NCBI RefSeq assembly: GCF_000699445.3
Contig: NC_067196.1
Span: 27,235,116 to 27,299,115, forward strand
Length of the DNA stretch: 64,000 nt
Direction: 5' to 3'
DNA from: Schistosoma haematobium
Taxonomy: Eukaryota; Platyhelminthes; Trematoda; Strigeidida; Schistosomatidae
Shown: positions 11,389 through 24,000 of the stretch, piece after piece
Numbering within the stretch: the stretch's first letter is position 1
Layout: each line of letters begins with the position of its first letter
Notes under the pieces: generated by a model
The model's database searches: none
The model's input: the letters and a program-made list of their open reading frames with translations, nothing else
Told to the model about the DNA's origin: nothing
Program-made: the position numbers and the translations under genes

Positions 11389-14300
11389 AAAACAAGCGTA
11401 ACTAAAATAGAATTAGTAAAAGTGGAAGAAATGTATAAACACTTGTGTGATATGCAGTAATTTACGATGCAAATAAGTATATGATGATTATAACTCACCA
11501 AGTAGAATAATTAGAATTAACCTGACAACACCACTTGATATAAAGTTTAAAGGATCTTTCAGCCATCCCTCTTGCATTATATCCCAATTCTGAAGTATTC
11601 GGAAAATAAAACAATAATTCAAAGAAAACAGAATGAACTTTAACAAAGTTAAATAGGCACTAATAACCGAAATTCATTTGCAAATGCAATTTTTCTATTG
11701 TAATCTGATAGATATCAGACGAAACGACTTCCTAATTACCTATTGATATTTAACCACCGGATAGTTTGTTGACAGAGTTGTCATTCAAACTAATATCTCA
11801 TCACCTTATCTATACAAAAACAATTTAACGAATCTGAGATTGAAATACACAAAGCCTATAACTTTCAGTTATATATCTTGATCAAATTTAACAAACAAAT
11901 CAACAGAATCGCGGTAAATTATTTTTTGTGTTTTTTTCAAGGTAACGGATAAGTCAAAGGCATAACCATTATTTGAAAAGAATTGGTTTTACATTTCCCT
12001 TACCCTTACTATAACATCACCTAAGACCCTAATTTCTAAATGATCTGAATTTTCTATTGGATCATCTTACAACCATGACTAATATGAAAAAAAAAGCTTC
12101 CAGTACTCAGTGAACCAGTATACAGTTGTTTTGGACAAGGGAATTCAAAGTACTTCGGCCACCTCATTGAACAAGGCAATGAAAATCGCAACGATGCCAT
12201 AGTTTGGTAGAAATGTGTACAACACTCTTTTGATAGGTCAAAGTATTGAACTTATAAAGACGTAGTACTGAAAGGATTTCTGTCAAGTTTTCGATTCATT
12301 CTAAACGTTCTTTAACTAGACAGACTGTGGAAAACAAAAAAACCTATGTGTGAGTTACTGACTTTCTTGTGAATTTCACTTTCATTCGCAATTTCCCGAC
12401 TGATAAGTAACTCAGTCACAATATCTCGATTAAACATTTTGTATACAAATAGTTTTTTCCCTAACCAAACACCCAATAAGTTGAAGATTGGATTAGCCGT
12501 AAGAATGCTATGCAGTTCTAATTTGAGCACAGGTTTAATGAGTGAGTTGCCAGTTCAATAATTTTAGTCATTGCTGTCATTATATTAAAACGATAAGTTT
12601 ATTATAAGACTAATTTTATCACAATAACACCGACAGTTATTATCAACAAAGAGAAAATTTAACTAAACATGTCGGGAATGAACTGTCCATAAACAACATC
12701 CCATATGAACGAAATATCCCTTCCTATAAATTTTTACTATTTAAATTCGAAAACATTTATACCTAACTGACTTGCTCTGAATCAGATTGATTAGACATGG
12801 TATATTTCTAACAGTTGATTATGCGTTTCGGATTTCTTATTAAAAAACATTTCATGTTATTAGTTCAAATGATAATCAACTCCTGGGTAATAATTACTAA
12901 ATAATATACAACCAAATCACTTCAAAAGCTTTGAGACTGTTACTACTCGATTTACACAACAATATATTGTCTACACTTGCCATAGGTGGATGATAAAGCA
13001 ATAATTTCTATTTTTTGTTGAGATTTATTAAGAATATACGGTAACAAGAGAGAAGACCCAACATACCATTATTACAGTAGCTAAATGAGCGCCAATAAGT
13101 GCATAACAGCCCCCACTAGCTCCTGCCAACAAAACAAACGGGTCACTCACAGAATGAGCTAAAGAACCTATAGTGAAAACATTAATATACAAAAACAGGA
13201 TTAAATAAATAACTGTTGAATTTTCGGTTAAAAATCAAGGGACAAATTAAAAATTTCTTGCTAAACACATGCAACATAAATATACAAGACAAAAGAACTA
13301 AATATTTACATAAGACTGGTCGGGTGTAGATAGGTATCTCGGAGTTAAATAGGGCAAAATAAAGAAACAGGAAAGCACAGAAAGTAAAATCAGACAATAC
13401 ACTTGCGACCATAGTGTTGTCATGTACTTTACAATAAGTTTTGAGTAGACCTAAGTTTCCAGTTCATTACTTAACATTTTAACTTTTGAAAACGAATACA
13501 TAAGTGGGAAAATGTATTTGTAAAATTTCAGCGAAAGAATTTGAAGTAGATCCAACGTTTCGCCTGGTAATCTGGTGGAAGCTTTTTCAAGGAAAAAAAG
13601 TGTCTGAAAATCTTTTACAAATACGTATTTTTACAAATAATAATACGAAAGCTACCTGCAATAACGCCTAACAAATAGACTAATCCAACTCGCCAAAATT
13701 TATGAACAATTTCAAGTAGAAGACCAAGTACAACTTGAAGTAAGCAATTGAAAGCTAGATGCACATAACCATTATGAATAAACATATAGGTTAAAAATCT
13801 CCATACTTCATGACGTTTAGTTGGGTTATAAATAAGTATACTATCAATTGGGACACCAGATGACGCTGTGACGATACTGGAAGAGCTAGGTTTGTTGTTG
13901 TAAGTAACAACGTAGTAAATAAAAACTACAATCTAAAAAAAGAAAAAAACATCGAAAGTATCGACAGTCACTAACGTGTGACTTTTAAAATGTAAAAGTA
14001 TAATTTTAGTACTACTATACAGTTCGATATTTGAAATTGAGATTGAATATACTAACCATGAGAATCGCAACAGATGATTCTAAGTAGGTTTTTTTTAGAA
14101 AACTGAGAAACAAAAGTTCAACAACGAGAGAGATCACAATTGTATATTCGAAAAGAAATATATGGCAAAAGCCAACCGAAAATGGGTTTCTGGTACGCAG
14201 TACATGTATGAAAAAACGTGTGTACAGAAAAACTTTCTAAACTTTCACACAAAACTATAGTACGAGGTTTTGCTTCAGTAATGTCCTTATTTCAGTGTCT

Positions 14301-16446
14301 TCAAAAACATTGGTCGCAGTAGCTTATGGTTACAATATTTAAGTGCTTATGGATCACTAAAAAATAATCAAATGATTCTTTAAAAAAAACATAACAATGG
14401 GATCGACGAAACAATATGCGCCCAGAAACGTGAAAATTATATCTAAATACGACTCAAACAACGTACCCAGTACAGAAGTATAAAATTACGGACAACTGTT
14501 GACCCCTCATACATAGTGAGAAAGACAATCTACAGTGAACAAAAATATACCACTTCTCATTTGGCCTTCAAAATTACAACTTCGTGTTTAGATCTGATTC
14601 AAATTATAGAGATCCACTTCACTGTTTAATGTTGCTTCCATGTGACTGTTTTCAAAAACTAATTCGTTCTCATCAGAATTAGTATTTTAGACCAGAATAG
14701 TGCTGATAGACACTTCTTAGTGAACAACAAAAACAATTACAGATCCACAAACAAAAACCAAATCATGTAAAACAAAGTGTTGTCAGTCAATTAGGAAATG
14801 AATTACCTCAGCAATAGTTATCAAAGGGATAAATATAGGAGGAGGACGACAGTCATACGCCTGTACATAATTATCAACATCTGCTTCACCCCAATTGTAG
14901 CCATCGATAGAATCGTAACCAGAGTTTACAGCAACAGTCCGTTGATACTCGCGTCCACAATCCGGTGCTATAGCCAGCACTGCACGATTGAGGACTCGTT
15001 TGTGAATACGCAGTCTCCGGAGAGTTCCTTCATCCTCAGATAGAACCTATTCCAAATTTAGGGAAACATAGTAAACGGAAAAGTGAAATACTAAAATGGA
15101 ACTAATAACTACACAAAAAGATTAAAAAATTACGTTGATTCTATTGAATATTGTTAAAAACCATCATATTGTCGCCCAACACGCCCAGCTGCTCTCAAAA
15201 ACATTACTAGAATTCAAAAACAGCTCTTAGAGGGAATAGGTTCAGTCGAAGTTAAATGTATACTGTCCGCCATGAACTGTGGCAACATATGATTCGTAAA
15301 AGAATACAGTAAATAATGGACATATATAGCAAAGATATAAAGATGGAAATCACTCAATCAATTGGAATATAAATGCAACCAAAGTACTATGCTACATAAA
15401 GAAATTCAGATTTTGAGCCACATTTATTGTAGTTTACACAATACACAAATGTTATGAAATAAGATTTTAATCATACAGTCAAGAAAGTCGGACCAACAAC
15501 CCGATAGGGTTACTTAACAGTCAAACGTCAACACAGTTTCAAGAGTTAGGTTATTTAAATAACTGGGAGGAGAATAGACGAAGTTCTCTTCCATCAGTAG
15601 CTCTCGGCATCGACAATATTACAAGTTTACACTTCGAAACAGACCTAGTGGGACATTCCACATGTTTGGAAAATTCATACTCTACTAGTGAAAACTTCAC
15701 TACGATTTTAGTACATTCCCACAACAAATACCAGAGCTTGAAGATGGAAAACATGGTGACTTGCATGTGTCGGAATAACAGATTGGAATCTATGCGTCAA
15801 CCTGCTTCGTAATCTGGAAACAACCGTGATTATGTATACAAAGATAACCGAGTGATTTCGCCATAGAGGAACACGATCTCAAGTCCAACCGCATCCATAC
15901 ACAACACGAACTAGGATTTAAATAGATACTACTCATTCACAGTAGAGGATCATTGAAAATCATACCACTAAACAATCACACCATCAGTTAAACTGATAAA
16001 TACAAGTAGCACAAACGAGATGTCAACCGTGTCAACCAGACTTATCGTTCTGAGCTTGTAGTTTGTCACATACACCTTTTTTCTATTACTGCGCATCACA
16101 TCAGATAACGCATTGACAACATACAAATCTGTTACACTATATTTTGAAAATACTTACTTGTTTTAGGAATTCATCGTAAGTAATGAGCTGGTCTCCATCT
16201 TTATCGGCTGAGTCCACAATATTGTGAACTTTTGATTCTGGTAGGTCAGACTTCCCGAGAAGTCTCTTCAAATCAGACAATGGAATACCATCTTTTGTAC
16301 CGTACTAGGGATCCATTGAGGCAGGTGAACTTAACTTACCTGATCAAAGGTGGGTTTGAATTTCTACAGAGAAGCCGATATGCATACGAAAATGAACATA
16401 CTTTATCCAAATAAGTGCGCAGATTGCCAGACCGTCTACTCGACAT
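10461..16446 (-). CDS. EF-hand rhomboid intramembrane serine protease (seven exons)
   Basis: Rhomboids cut membrane proteins inside the bilayer with a Ser/His dyad. Assembled minus-strand exons (16402-16446, 16158-16304, 14807-15046, 13656-13932, 13067-13167, 11499-11589, 10461-10567) keep phase at every join and give about 334 residues. Residues 49-60 form an EF-hand loop (DKDGDQLITYDE). The first membrane segment is around 139-156. The rhomboid WR pair is 188-189 and the HxxxN of TM2 is His202/Asn206. The nucleophile is Ser254 in GASGG and the partner is His327 in SAHFGG. An EF-hand before a rhomboid core recalls the RHBDL3/Drosophila Rho-4 branch. The start is the ATG at 16446. The end is uncertain: TAA falls only eight residues after His327, so a further exon may exist. 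Substrate unknown. Confidence 0.93.
11341..11382. repeat. TA dinucleotide microsatellite
   Basis: About 21 TA units in the last intron of the rhomboid gene. Confidence 0.97.
11499..11589 (-). CDS. Rhomboid gene exon 6
   Basis: 91 nt, phase 0 in and 1 out, donor GTGAGT. It starts NWDIMQEGW and ends in the hydrophobic VVRLILIILL of TM5. Confidence 0.85.
13067..13167 (-). CDS. Rhomboid gene exon 5, catalytic serine
   Basis: 101 nt, phase 1 in and 0 out. It encodes the GASGGCYALIGAH segment of TM4, with the nucleophilic Ser in GASG. Confidence 0.95.
13656..13932 (-). CDS. Rhomboid gene exon 4
   Basis: 277 nt, phase 0 in and 1 out. It completes TM1 (IVVFIYYVV) and holds the conserved RHEVWRFLTYMFIHNGYVHL stretch with WR and the HxxxN oxyanion residues, then TM2 and part of TM3. 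Confidence 0.95.
14807..15046 (-). CDS. Rhomboid gene exon 3
   Basis: 80 codons, phase 0 to 0, donor GTAATT. It encodes a charged cytosolic linker and, at its end, the CRPPPIFIPLITIAE block that leads into the first membrane segment of metazoan rhomboids. Confidence 0.92.
16158..16304 (-). CDS. Rhomboid gene exon 2, EF-hand
   Basis: 49 codons between a CTAG acceptor and a GTAAGT donor, phase 0 at both ends. It carries the calcium-binding loop with Asp at loop positions 1, 3 and 5 and Glu at 12. Loop position 6 is Gln instead of the usual Gly. Confidence 0.9.
16402..16446 (-). CDS. Rhomboid gene exon 1
   Basis: This exon encodes 15 residues from an ATG (MSSRRSGNLRTYLDK) and ends at a GTATGT donor in phase 0. 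The match rests on phase and donor quality, as the N-terminus is not conserved. An alternative upstream donor (GTAAGT near 16339) leaves no in-frame ATG. Confidence 0.6.
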
Positions 16447-16699
16447 CCTAACTTTGGAGAAGAGAGTACATCAACTAGCTTATATAGAGCGCTTCCGGAC
16501 ATTTAAGGTCATCACTTCGGCCACAAGGACAAAGATAAACTGTCATAAATGTAATTGACTAATTTTCTTTTATCGTGTATATTTCATTAAGATGATACTA
16601 CAGATTTCTACTAAAAATTGAGTTGTCTGATTCCGGAACATTTATAATTTTCAGTGCGTTTTCATTTTTGTCTTGCCTTCTCACACAAGTTGCAAATGA

Positions 16700-17110
16700 T
16701 AATGTAGGGTCAGTTAAAAGTCACTAGGCACTAGCCAAATCATCCAGCAGTGAGCGTCGAACAGTTCACCGATCCTCATCAAGTTCGAGGACAACCAACG
16801 CGTATATCGATTAATCTCACACCATGGCCTGGCTCATACCATGGTGATCGCATTCCCTTCCATACACCTACTCTCATTAATATATTTTTGTAATAACGTT
16901 CTACGTGCTATACGGTCTTCAAAGTAGCCATAGAGTCTGGACACGACGAGACGGTAGTCCACGTCAGGTACTAACCGTGAGGTGTGGCTTCGACGGTCGA
17001 GTTGAACCAGGTTTAACTGAACGTTTGTAAGCCGGTTCACGTCGGTGTTTTGATCCACACGCATTGAGGTTGAATAATCTACGAATTCTCCTGGGGTTCA
17101 AGGTGTCGTG
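16700..17110. repeat. GC-richer repeat-like block with a 76-codon minus frame
   Basis: This stretch is visibly less AT-rich than its neighbours. On minus (17064-16834) it holds a frame rich in Arg and charged residues (DRRSHTSRLVPDVDYRLVVS) that continues in style past its stop. It borders gypsy remnants and is probably retroelement-derived. No domain was recognised. Confidence 0.35.
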
Positions 17111-18470
17111 ATTCAAATGAGTTTGGCTGCAGTGTATCCATTATCATCTTCACTGAAATACGAATTCTGAATAAAAAAATCTAACTACATCAGTCCATTC
17201 AAAAATGTATTCTGCTGAGGGTAAAACCTACAACTGTCATTAAAATCGTTCTACCAACCTATTGATATACAGAAGGAAGACGGTCGTTTGTTCATGTGAT
17301 TCTTGGGAGTGTTGTGATACACAGAAATCCTAATTTGGTCTGAGATCCGTGGTTTTTGTTAACAGTCGAAGGGCGACCAAGGTTTGCTACCAGTCGTTTG
17401 ATGAAGGAGCAGGCCATTATTTCAGTAGCAAGGTCTCTGACAGATAATGCTTCTGACCACTGTGTTAAATCGTTTATCCACGCTAAGAAATAAGAGTATT
17501 AATTTGATTTTGGTAAGACCTACCAAATAATCACTAATATGGTTGAAGCGGTCTCCAGGAGATTTTAACTATTCTGGGGGACATTTAGCAAGTATAATCA
17601 CCTTTAATGTCCGGTAACTCATGCAAAAATGTGTTCGCTTCTTCAAGTCTTGATTCATACTAGGGCGGAAATATCGATCTTCCCTTAACTTGATGGTTGC
17701 TTGAAAATTTGGATACGTAAGCTTGTGCACGTATTGAAGATATTGAGACAACAGTGTTTCCCCATGAATGGACTATCGTTAACTGCAGTGTTGGCACAAA
17801 GTACAATTTCCTTGTCTGATCTCATCTGTTTGAGGGTTGTTGAGGATAACACATACAGAAGATCGGCGTCTATTTTTGGAAGCTGGAAAAGTTTTAAGAA
17901 AACCGTTAAAATTATGTGGGCGCCTACACTGATTGTCCTTGAAACATGTATGTCTGAATTGATTTTTGAAGTGAAGTCCAGATATTTGATTCTTAAGGAA
18001 GGTACTTGTCTGAAGACGGGTAAGGAAAAACGGTTGGACGTTTGTGGATGGAGTGGATACTCGGCTTTCACCACTGTCGTTCAATTCGATGATTTTTGCA
18101 TGGTCACATAAGACTTCGTGTGGACCATCAGTGGAGATATGTCAGATCGTTGAATGTGTGCAGTCACTTGACTGTGGTCGGTCTTGAGTGATTTAGAACA
18201 GCTGCCACTTTGTTTTCTGGGGATTAAATACATTAGGCGAATATTGGCTTGCCTGTGTAAGTCATGTTAGTAGATAACAGTCTGAAATTTCTGTGTTAAC
18301 GGTGGTGCGGTCCTTTAAAGTCAGTGAAAAACAAAGTTCAAATGCTGGAGACGGGATTCTGTAAATTAACTTGCGACTAGACAGCCATCGACTTATACGC
18401 GCGTAAACTATGTTGATGAATCTCTTGAAAGCTTGTGGAGCGGTTTTCAAACTGAATGACACACTTATAT
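17110..18470 (-). mobile_element. Decayed Ty3/gypsy retrotransposon, pol part
   Basis: Descending on minus, 18462-18370 gives MSFSLKTAPQAFKRFIN, the gypsy reverse transcriptase motif normally reading PFGLKNAPQAFQRF. Then 17751-17569 gives KLTYPNFQATIKL and DRYFRPSMNQDLKKRTHFC, the integrase zinc-binding region. After that, 17510-17340 gives a decayed integrase core (WSEALSVRD, then a GSQ block). The zinc finger has lost ligands: one His and one Cys position read Tyr. RNase H is not recognisable. It is a different copy and orientation from the element at 1-3 kb. Confidence 0.75.
17569..17751 (-). pseudogene. Gypsy integrase zinc-binding domain relic
   Basis: A 60-codon open frame aligns by eye to the integrase HHCC domain followed by KCPPE, the usual linker to the catalytic core. 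Two of four metal ligands are replaced by Tyr. Confidence 0.7.
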
Positions 18471-18479
18471 TACAACTTA

Positions 18480-19200
18480 CTTAAGCCTATTAACCCTCGT
18501 GGAAGAGCAAAGGTCATCCACCAGCATTCCTCATCCAACTCGATTCTGAGAAATCTTTTCCAGTACTCTCCAGTGGCCACAAATCCTTTCATATCTGCTT
18601 TGAATTCCTGAGGCAGTGTTTTTAATTTGGTCTTCCTCTTTTCTGTTTCCTTTCAAGATGTCAAGTAAGCGCTTGACTCATGATGAAGTTTGGTGATTTC
18701 CGTACTGTCTGTCTTATTCACTTTCATTGTTTTTTCCTAATTTTCAATTCAACTGGAAGCTGGTTTATTCTCTCCTATAGTAGGCTGTTGCTAATAGTTT
18801 CCAGTCAATGGACAGATAGTATCGTGCATAAAAAATTGTTTATAAATACTTGTACAATTTGATAATGACTGTAGTAGTTCTCCACGTTTAAGCTCTGAAC
18901 AGTAGAACTATCTTGACGTTCGTGTTGAGGATGCTGACTTTGGTATTGGTTGACAGTTGTTTTGAGTCTCACACGTTTTTCAGCTGCAGGGAGGCGGCCT
19001 TTGCTTTACTAATCCTAGCCCTTACGTCTGCATCGGGTCATCCACGTCCATCAATGATGCTGTCCAGGTACGTGAAAGATTCGACCTACTCGATAGTTTC
19101 TCCAAGTGTGGTTGCTGGTTGCAAACTGAATTTTCGTTCAGGTTTATCGTGACAGGTTTGGGATCATTAAAACTGCACAGTTTCTGGAGGACTTATCATG
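18480..19200 (-). mobile_element. RTE-like LINE fragment, 3' half
   Basis: On minus, 19130-18900 translates to a FTYLDSIIDGRG..DADVRARISKAKAASLQLKN block. This matches the segment after the reverse transcriptase of RTE/SR2-like non-LTR elements (FTYLGSII...ARIGKARAAFLQLKN). The C-terminal KETEKRKTKLKTLPQEFKAD block follows near 18640-18570. Stops and frameshifts are frequent. It stands head-to-tail with the gypsy remnant below it. Confidence 0.7.
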
Positions 19201-19800
19201 GGTGTTGTTGTAAGAGTACTGATTTTAGTTATATATTACCAGGGAACTAGAGACAGATGTTTTACGTGAAGGGCTTTTTTGAGGAATCTTAGACCATTTG
19301 TGATCATGGCAGATGTTCAGAAAGGAAGTGATGGTATTACGGAAATGTTATTTCGTTTTTGTAGACTGAGCTTTCTCTTAACATAATAAACCTCAGTGCC
19401 AGTTTTTTTGGTGGTATCCAGGACGTGAAGAATAAATGAAGCTCATTTGTAAGCAAATACAATAAGCTGATCTGTGGTGTTATTTAAGAACGAAATGAGA
19501 ACTGCTTGCATCTTCTGGAGGAGCTTAGATATAAAGAGTTTTCTGAAATGAAATTCGCTGAAAGTTCGTTTACCAATGATGTCACTCATAAGTCGGGACA
19601 TTTTCATCGCTTTTCGGTCTCATGATTCGTTATTGCGTGAGAGCTGGTTTAGCTTTTGTCAATCAGTTAGGTCTCCACATATGCGGATGGTCTTTATCAA
19701 AGCGTTTCGTTCGGTATAGAAGATTACATCGAAACCACCACTGAAGACGTCAAGGGTTATGACAGATCAGTAATAATGTTGATTACTTATAGAACTATTT
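19200..19800 (-). repeat. Retroelement-like stretch, class unresolved
   Basis: The minus frame is open-looking with scattered stops (for example MSRLMSDIIGKRTFSEFHFR near 19610-19550), suggesting decayed coding sequence. I could not assign it to the LINE or to gypsy. Confidence 0.4.
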
Positions 19801-20910
19801 GTTACGTGGATTTATGTACCACTACAGGTTTATTGAACTCCATAGATTTATATGAATTGTCTCGTTCTCCTATCAGAATAAAATCTCCCTAAACCTCATA
19901 TCTATACACAGCATTCTCCTTCCACGGCACAAAAATTATTCACTCAATCGCAGAGTTACGGACAAGTAGATTTCATGCCACTTAAACAAATGAGATAAGC
20001 GTGGCTCTCGCATTTCAAAAGTGCATGATTGATTTCTCATGTCGAACATAAAAATAACTTTTTCAGGATATTTTTTTCACTAATGACTTAGATTTAGCTT
20101 AAGTGCTACTTTGTCCTTATATAAAAAGCTGCCGTGGCAATGTTGCTTTAAGGCACTCCTGAACAATCTTTCAAGAATTAAAGCCCCTCCCAAGTGAAGA
20201 GACAAGAGGCAAGCTGGGCTACACAAAGAAATAGTTCCACGGATTTAACAAATTTTCAGCATTAGCAGCCATTCCTTGAGTTCATATTAACATTTGTGCC
20301 GATGAAATTATATACTTTACTAAAAAGGGAAATACTCTTTAGCAAGTGACCATAGGTATAGCATAATATGTGGTTCATTTGACAAAAAATTAAGAAATTA
20401 CGAACTACTTTCTGGTGAAAATGACATCATTGGTGAATGCCTTTTCCGACACTTTTAAAACCCTTATTGTGATTATTGGTTGTAGATTTATTAGGTTGTA
20501 AAATAAAAAGGGTTCGAACAGTCTTATCATAACATATATTACTAACTGCACGAGGCAAATAGCGATTGCGTTTACTTTATCTAAACATACAAACGGTGCA
20601 CTATTTATTAAAGGAAGCTAATAAATGTAAGGGCTGTAAAAATAAAAGAATCGATAACTCTGAATCTCAGCAGTAAGTTAAGTGTTTATTCACAATCATT
20701 TATCATTTTTGATATGATTACTTTGGTACCTTTCAAACCTCAACCAGTGCGGTCTTTCTCTAATGTACAGCATAAATTCACAGAAAATAAAACAATCATT
20801 TGATTATGTAGCTCGAAACAAGATAATAAATAAGTTTTCATACAATCTTGGTTTTATTGTTTACTGATTATTAATAGCGCATGGTGTAAACGTTGTAACT
20901 ATATTCCGTG
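19800..20910. other. Upstream flank of the G-alpha gene
   Basis: No open frame or known repeat was recognised. The promoter and 5' UTR of the downstream gene should lie here, but no convincing core promoter element stands out from the AT-rich background. Confidence 0.4.
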
Positions 20911-21028
20911 ATGGGATGTTTACTAAGTATTGACGAGAAGGAAGCTGTTCTAAGATCTAAACAGATAGACGCCTCACTCAAAAGCGATGGCGAAAAAATG
21001 GCAAGAATAGCTAAGCTGTTGTTGTTGG
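20911..21028 (+). CDS. GNAI: G-alpha-i exon 1
   Basis: 118 nt from ATG. It encodes [13 protein letters not shown] and the N-terminal helix up to the LLLL before the P-loop, ending in phase 1 at GTAATC. Confidence 0.97.
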
Positions 21029-24000
21029 GTAATCTTCAAAGTTTCATAACCTTTTAATAATACAAGGTGCTGGTGAGTCTGGGAAAAGTACAATACTTAA
21101 GCAGCTAAAGTAGGGTCAGTCAATTTTTAGATGAATTTTTTAGGATTATTCACCAATCTAGCTACACAAGAGAGGAGTGCTTACTTTATAAGCCTGTTGT
21201 TTATAGCAACACCGTTCAGAGTATGATAGCAATTATACGAGCCATGGGTCACTTGTACATTAAATTTGAGGACGAGTGTCGAATAGTGAGTCGTTTTTCT
21301 TGTGAAAATTATCCTCTTTGAATCAACGTCTTAAAACGTCTATCCTTAATTGAATTGATAGATTTTAATTATTGACGATGGTATTTAAAAACATTGCTTT
21401 GTCGTGTGTCTTGGTCTCAAACAATTTACTACTTTAACGAAGCAATTTTGAGCAAAACTACATATAAGGCAAAAGTAAACATGTTGCAATCCTTATAAAT
21501 TGTCCTAACCTAAAGACATAGCTTTTTCATGGTCCTAATCGATAGAAAATTACGTGTAAATTTACTAAGGTGTTCAGAACACTTCAGGCTTTAGTTAGAG
21601 CAGATAAAATCGTTTTTATAGTTAAACTGGATTTTCAATCGTTTGTTATGTATTTAACCAAATTAGCTGTCTTGACTTTGTTACGAGCTCAAGAATTGTA
21701 GTTTATGGCTGAAACTGTGATATTAAATCTTGAAACAGATGTGGAACTCCAAACAATTTTGGCGTTTTGAAAAATATAGCATATTTTATTAATTCATGCT
21801 GTTTACGTGGTTTGTCGCTGGCTTGTTTGTTTCGCTATAGATACATATATTAATATTACCCATCGATTTATTCCTTCAAATGTTCTTTTTTGGGCAAAGT
21901 GATATATCATTAAGTGATTTTTTACCTGGCATACTTATCCGCAAGAGACGTCCATTCTTTCCTACGAATGTCGAAATGTCGAAGAAAACTAATAATAAAT
22001 TACCATGTTTTCAGGCTTGCCTACTGTTGTAGATAGCTCTTTACTAAAATACTAACTGAACTCGGGGATAACTAGGGATCGAGAGTTGCACAGACCATAC
22101 AGTATGCACAGACTAATCAAGCAACATAGACAAAGTAAAACAAATTCCATAAATAATTCTACCAAGGTTAGCACTTAGGAAATAAGCATATTATAATTTT
22201 CTGCTTGACGTCTAACTATTTCTTGTTAAAATGGTATTCTTATGTTACACCTTACAAAAACAAGCCATATGACTTATTTCATAAAATTTGCATTTGAGTG
22301 AACAACATATCAAGCTTGCAACTCTGGATAAGTTCACATAAAAACCTAAAAGTTACACGTTACTAATAAAAATTCACTAGCTAAATAAACTTTTGATAAA
22401 TGACATTGATATACACTGATAATTAAGAGTAATATGGTGTATGTTAAAATGCATTTGGTTGCCCCCACTTGTGTTCTCACTGCTTATAGTAATAAAATTT
22501 TGCCTAAGAAGATACCTAAAAAGGTACCCAAAACTTGCTTGTTAGCTTTGAGTATATGATCTTTAACCTGACATTTTTGACGCAAAAGTGTGACCAGGAG
22601 ATCTTATCCATATTTACTTTTGTCTTGTATTATTTTAATTGTTATGCATTAATTTTTTAAAATCTTAATGAAAAATCACTTTTAAGTCATTTTTAGACCG
22701 TTGATTAAATTTTTTCTAGTGTATTCAAGTTATTACTTCCTCAAATATCAGAAAAAATATTTTATTTACTGCAAATCTTAAATAGGACGACGCTCGAACT
22801 TTATTTGCGTGTGCGAATGAGGCCGCAGACGGTTACTTATCAACTGAATTATATAGTGCTCTTTATCAACTCTGGAATGATGATGGTGTTCAACAATGTT
22901 TCAAGCGTTCAAGAGAATATCAATTAAATGATTCAGCATCTTAGTAAGTTTTGAATAATAAATTAAAGTTTACGCACCATTAGAGTTAAGATCAGTCGCA
23001 TTAGAAGGAGGTAAATGTTGTAGCAAAACATTTGATTCAATATATAATATTATAACAGACTCTATGAATGCATTCAAACTGGCGGCAGCGATAGATATCA
23101 TAACATAAACAGTTGTATAGATAAATAATTTTTTCGTCTTGAGGTTAGCTAAGTGAGAATCCTTTGCCATCAACCTAGCCCTCCAACTTGGTAGTTATTT
23201 AATAATTGTAAAAGAAACTAGGCGTTATATTAGTGGAAAAAAAACGAGCCACACGCCTGAACATATTAGCTACAAGTAGTTGTTTGGTGAACCGGATGAT
23301 ATCAGATTTTTAAAATATTCATCAGCTGTATTAACAAAGAAATAAAAAAGAAACATTTCTATGATCATTATTTATATGTCTTATTTTTACTGAAAGTGAG
23401 GAGAAAATAGGGAGTGTCATATTCTACTCTTGTATTGTATAAAAAAAATGCCCTCTGTATTGATATTACCCCTAGCCATTTTGGCTTTCCAAAGAAAGCG
23501 TTACCATCCGCCGACATTGGAGTAAATATTTCGGGATATCGCCAAGAGTTTACGTGAATTATAATCAAGAGATGGAAAAATTATAAAACACAAATGTTAT
23601 TTTGCCACAACAAATGGCTAAAGCAACTGCTTTCCCATTGTTTCTATTCTTTTGCAGCTTTTTCAATTCTTTAGATAGATTGGCTAAACATGATTACATT
23701 CCGACCGATCAAGACGTATTAAGAACACGTGTAAAGACTACGGGCATACAAGAAACTCAGTTTTCTTACAAAAAGATTGAGTTCCGGTAAATGTTTTAAT
23801 AGTGAATCCTGATTGATGTTCGCTTAAATCAAACTTGTTAACTCTAAGAGCGGCAATAGTTTCAAGTTCTCCAATAATGTCACCACCAGGAAGTTTTAAG
23901 TAGTATGTTGAGATGACGTTTTTTATGAAAATATTATTCATGTGATAAACTGAGAATAATTTGCGTTTTCAGTTGACTTTTATTAAACTTCTAATGAAAA

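Noticed and set aside
14798..15043. 81-codon plus-strand frame
   Set aside because: Antisense shadow of rhomboid exon 3.
16232..16414. Plus-strand 60-codon frame
   Set aside because: Shadow of rhomboid exons 1 and 2 on the opposite strand.
17701..18111. 136-codon plus-strand frame
   Set aside because: It is antisense to the decayed gypsy pol on minus and has no motif of its own.
23602..23657. ATG-started open frame running into G-alpha-i exon 5
   Set aside because: The first codons are intron 4 ending in a pyrimidine-rich TTTTGCAG acceptor; the G-alpha protein continues from exon 4.
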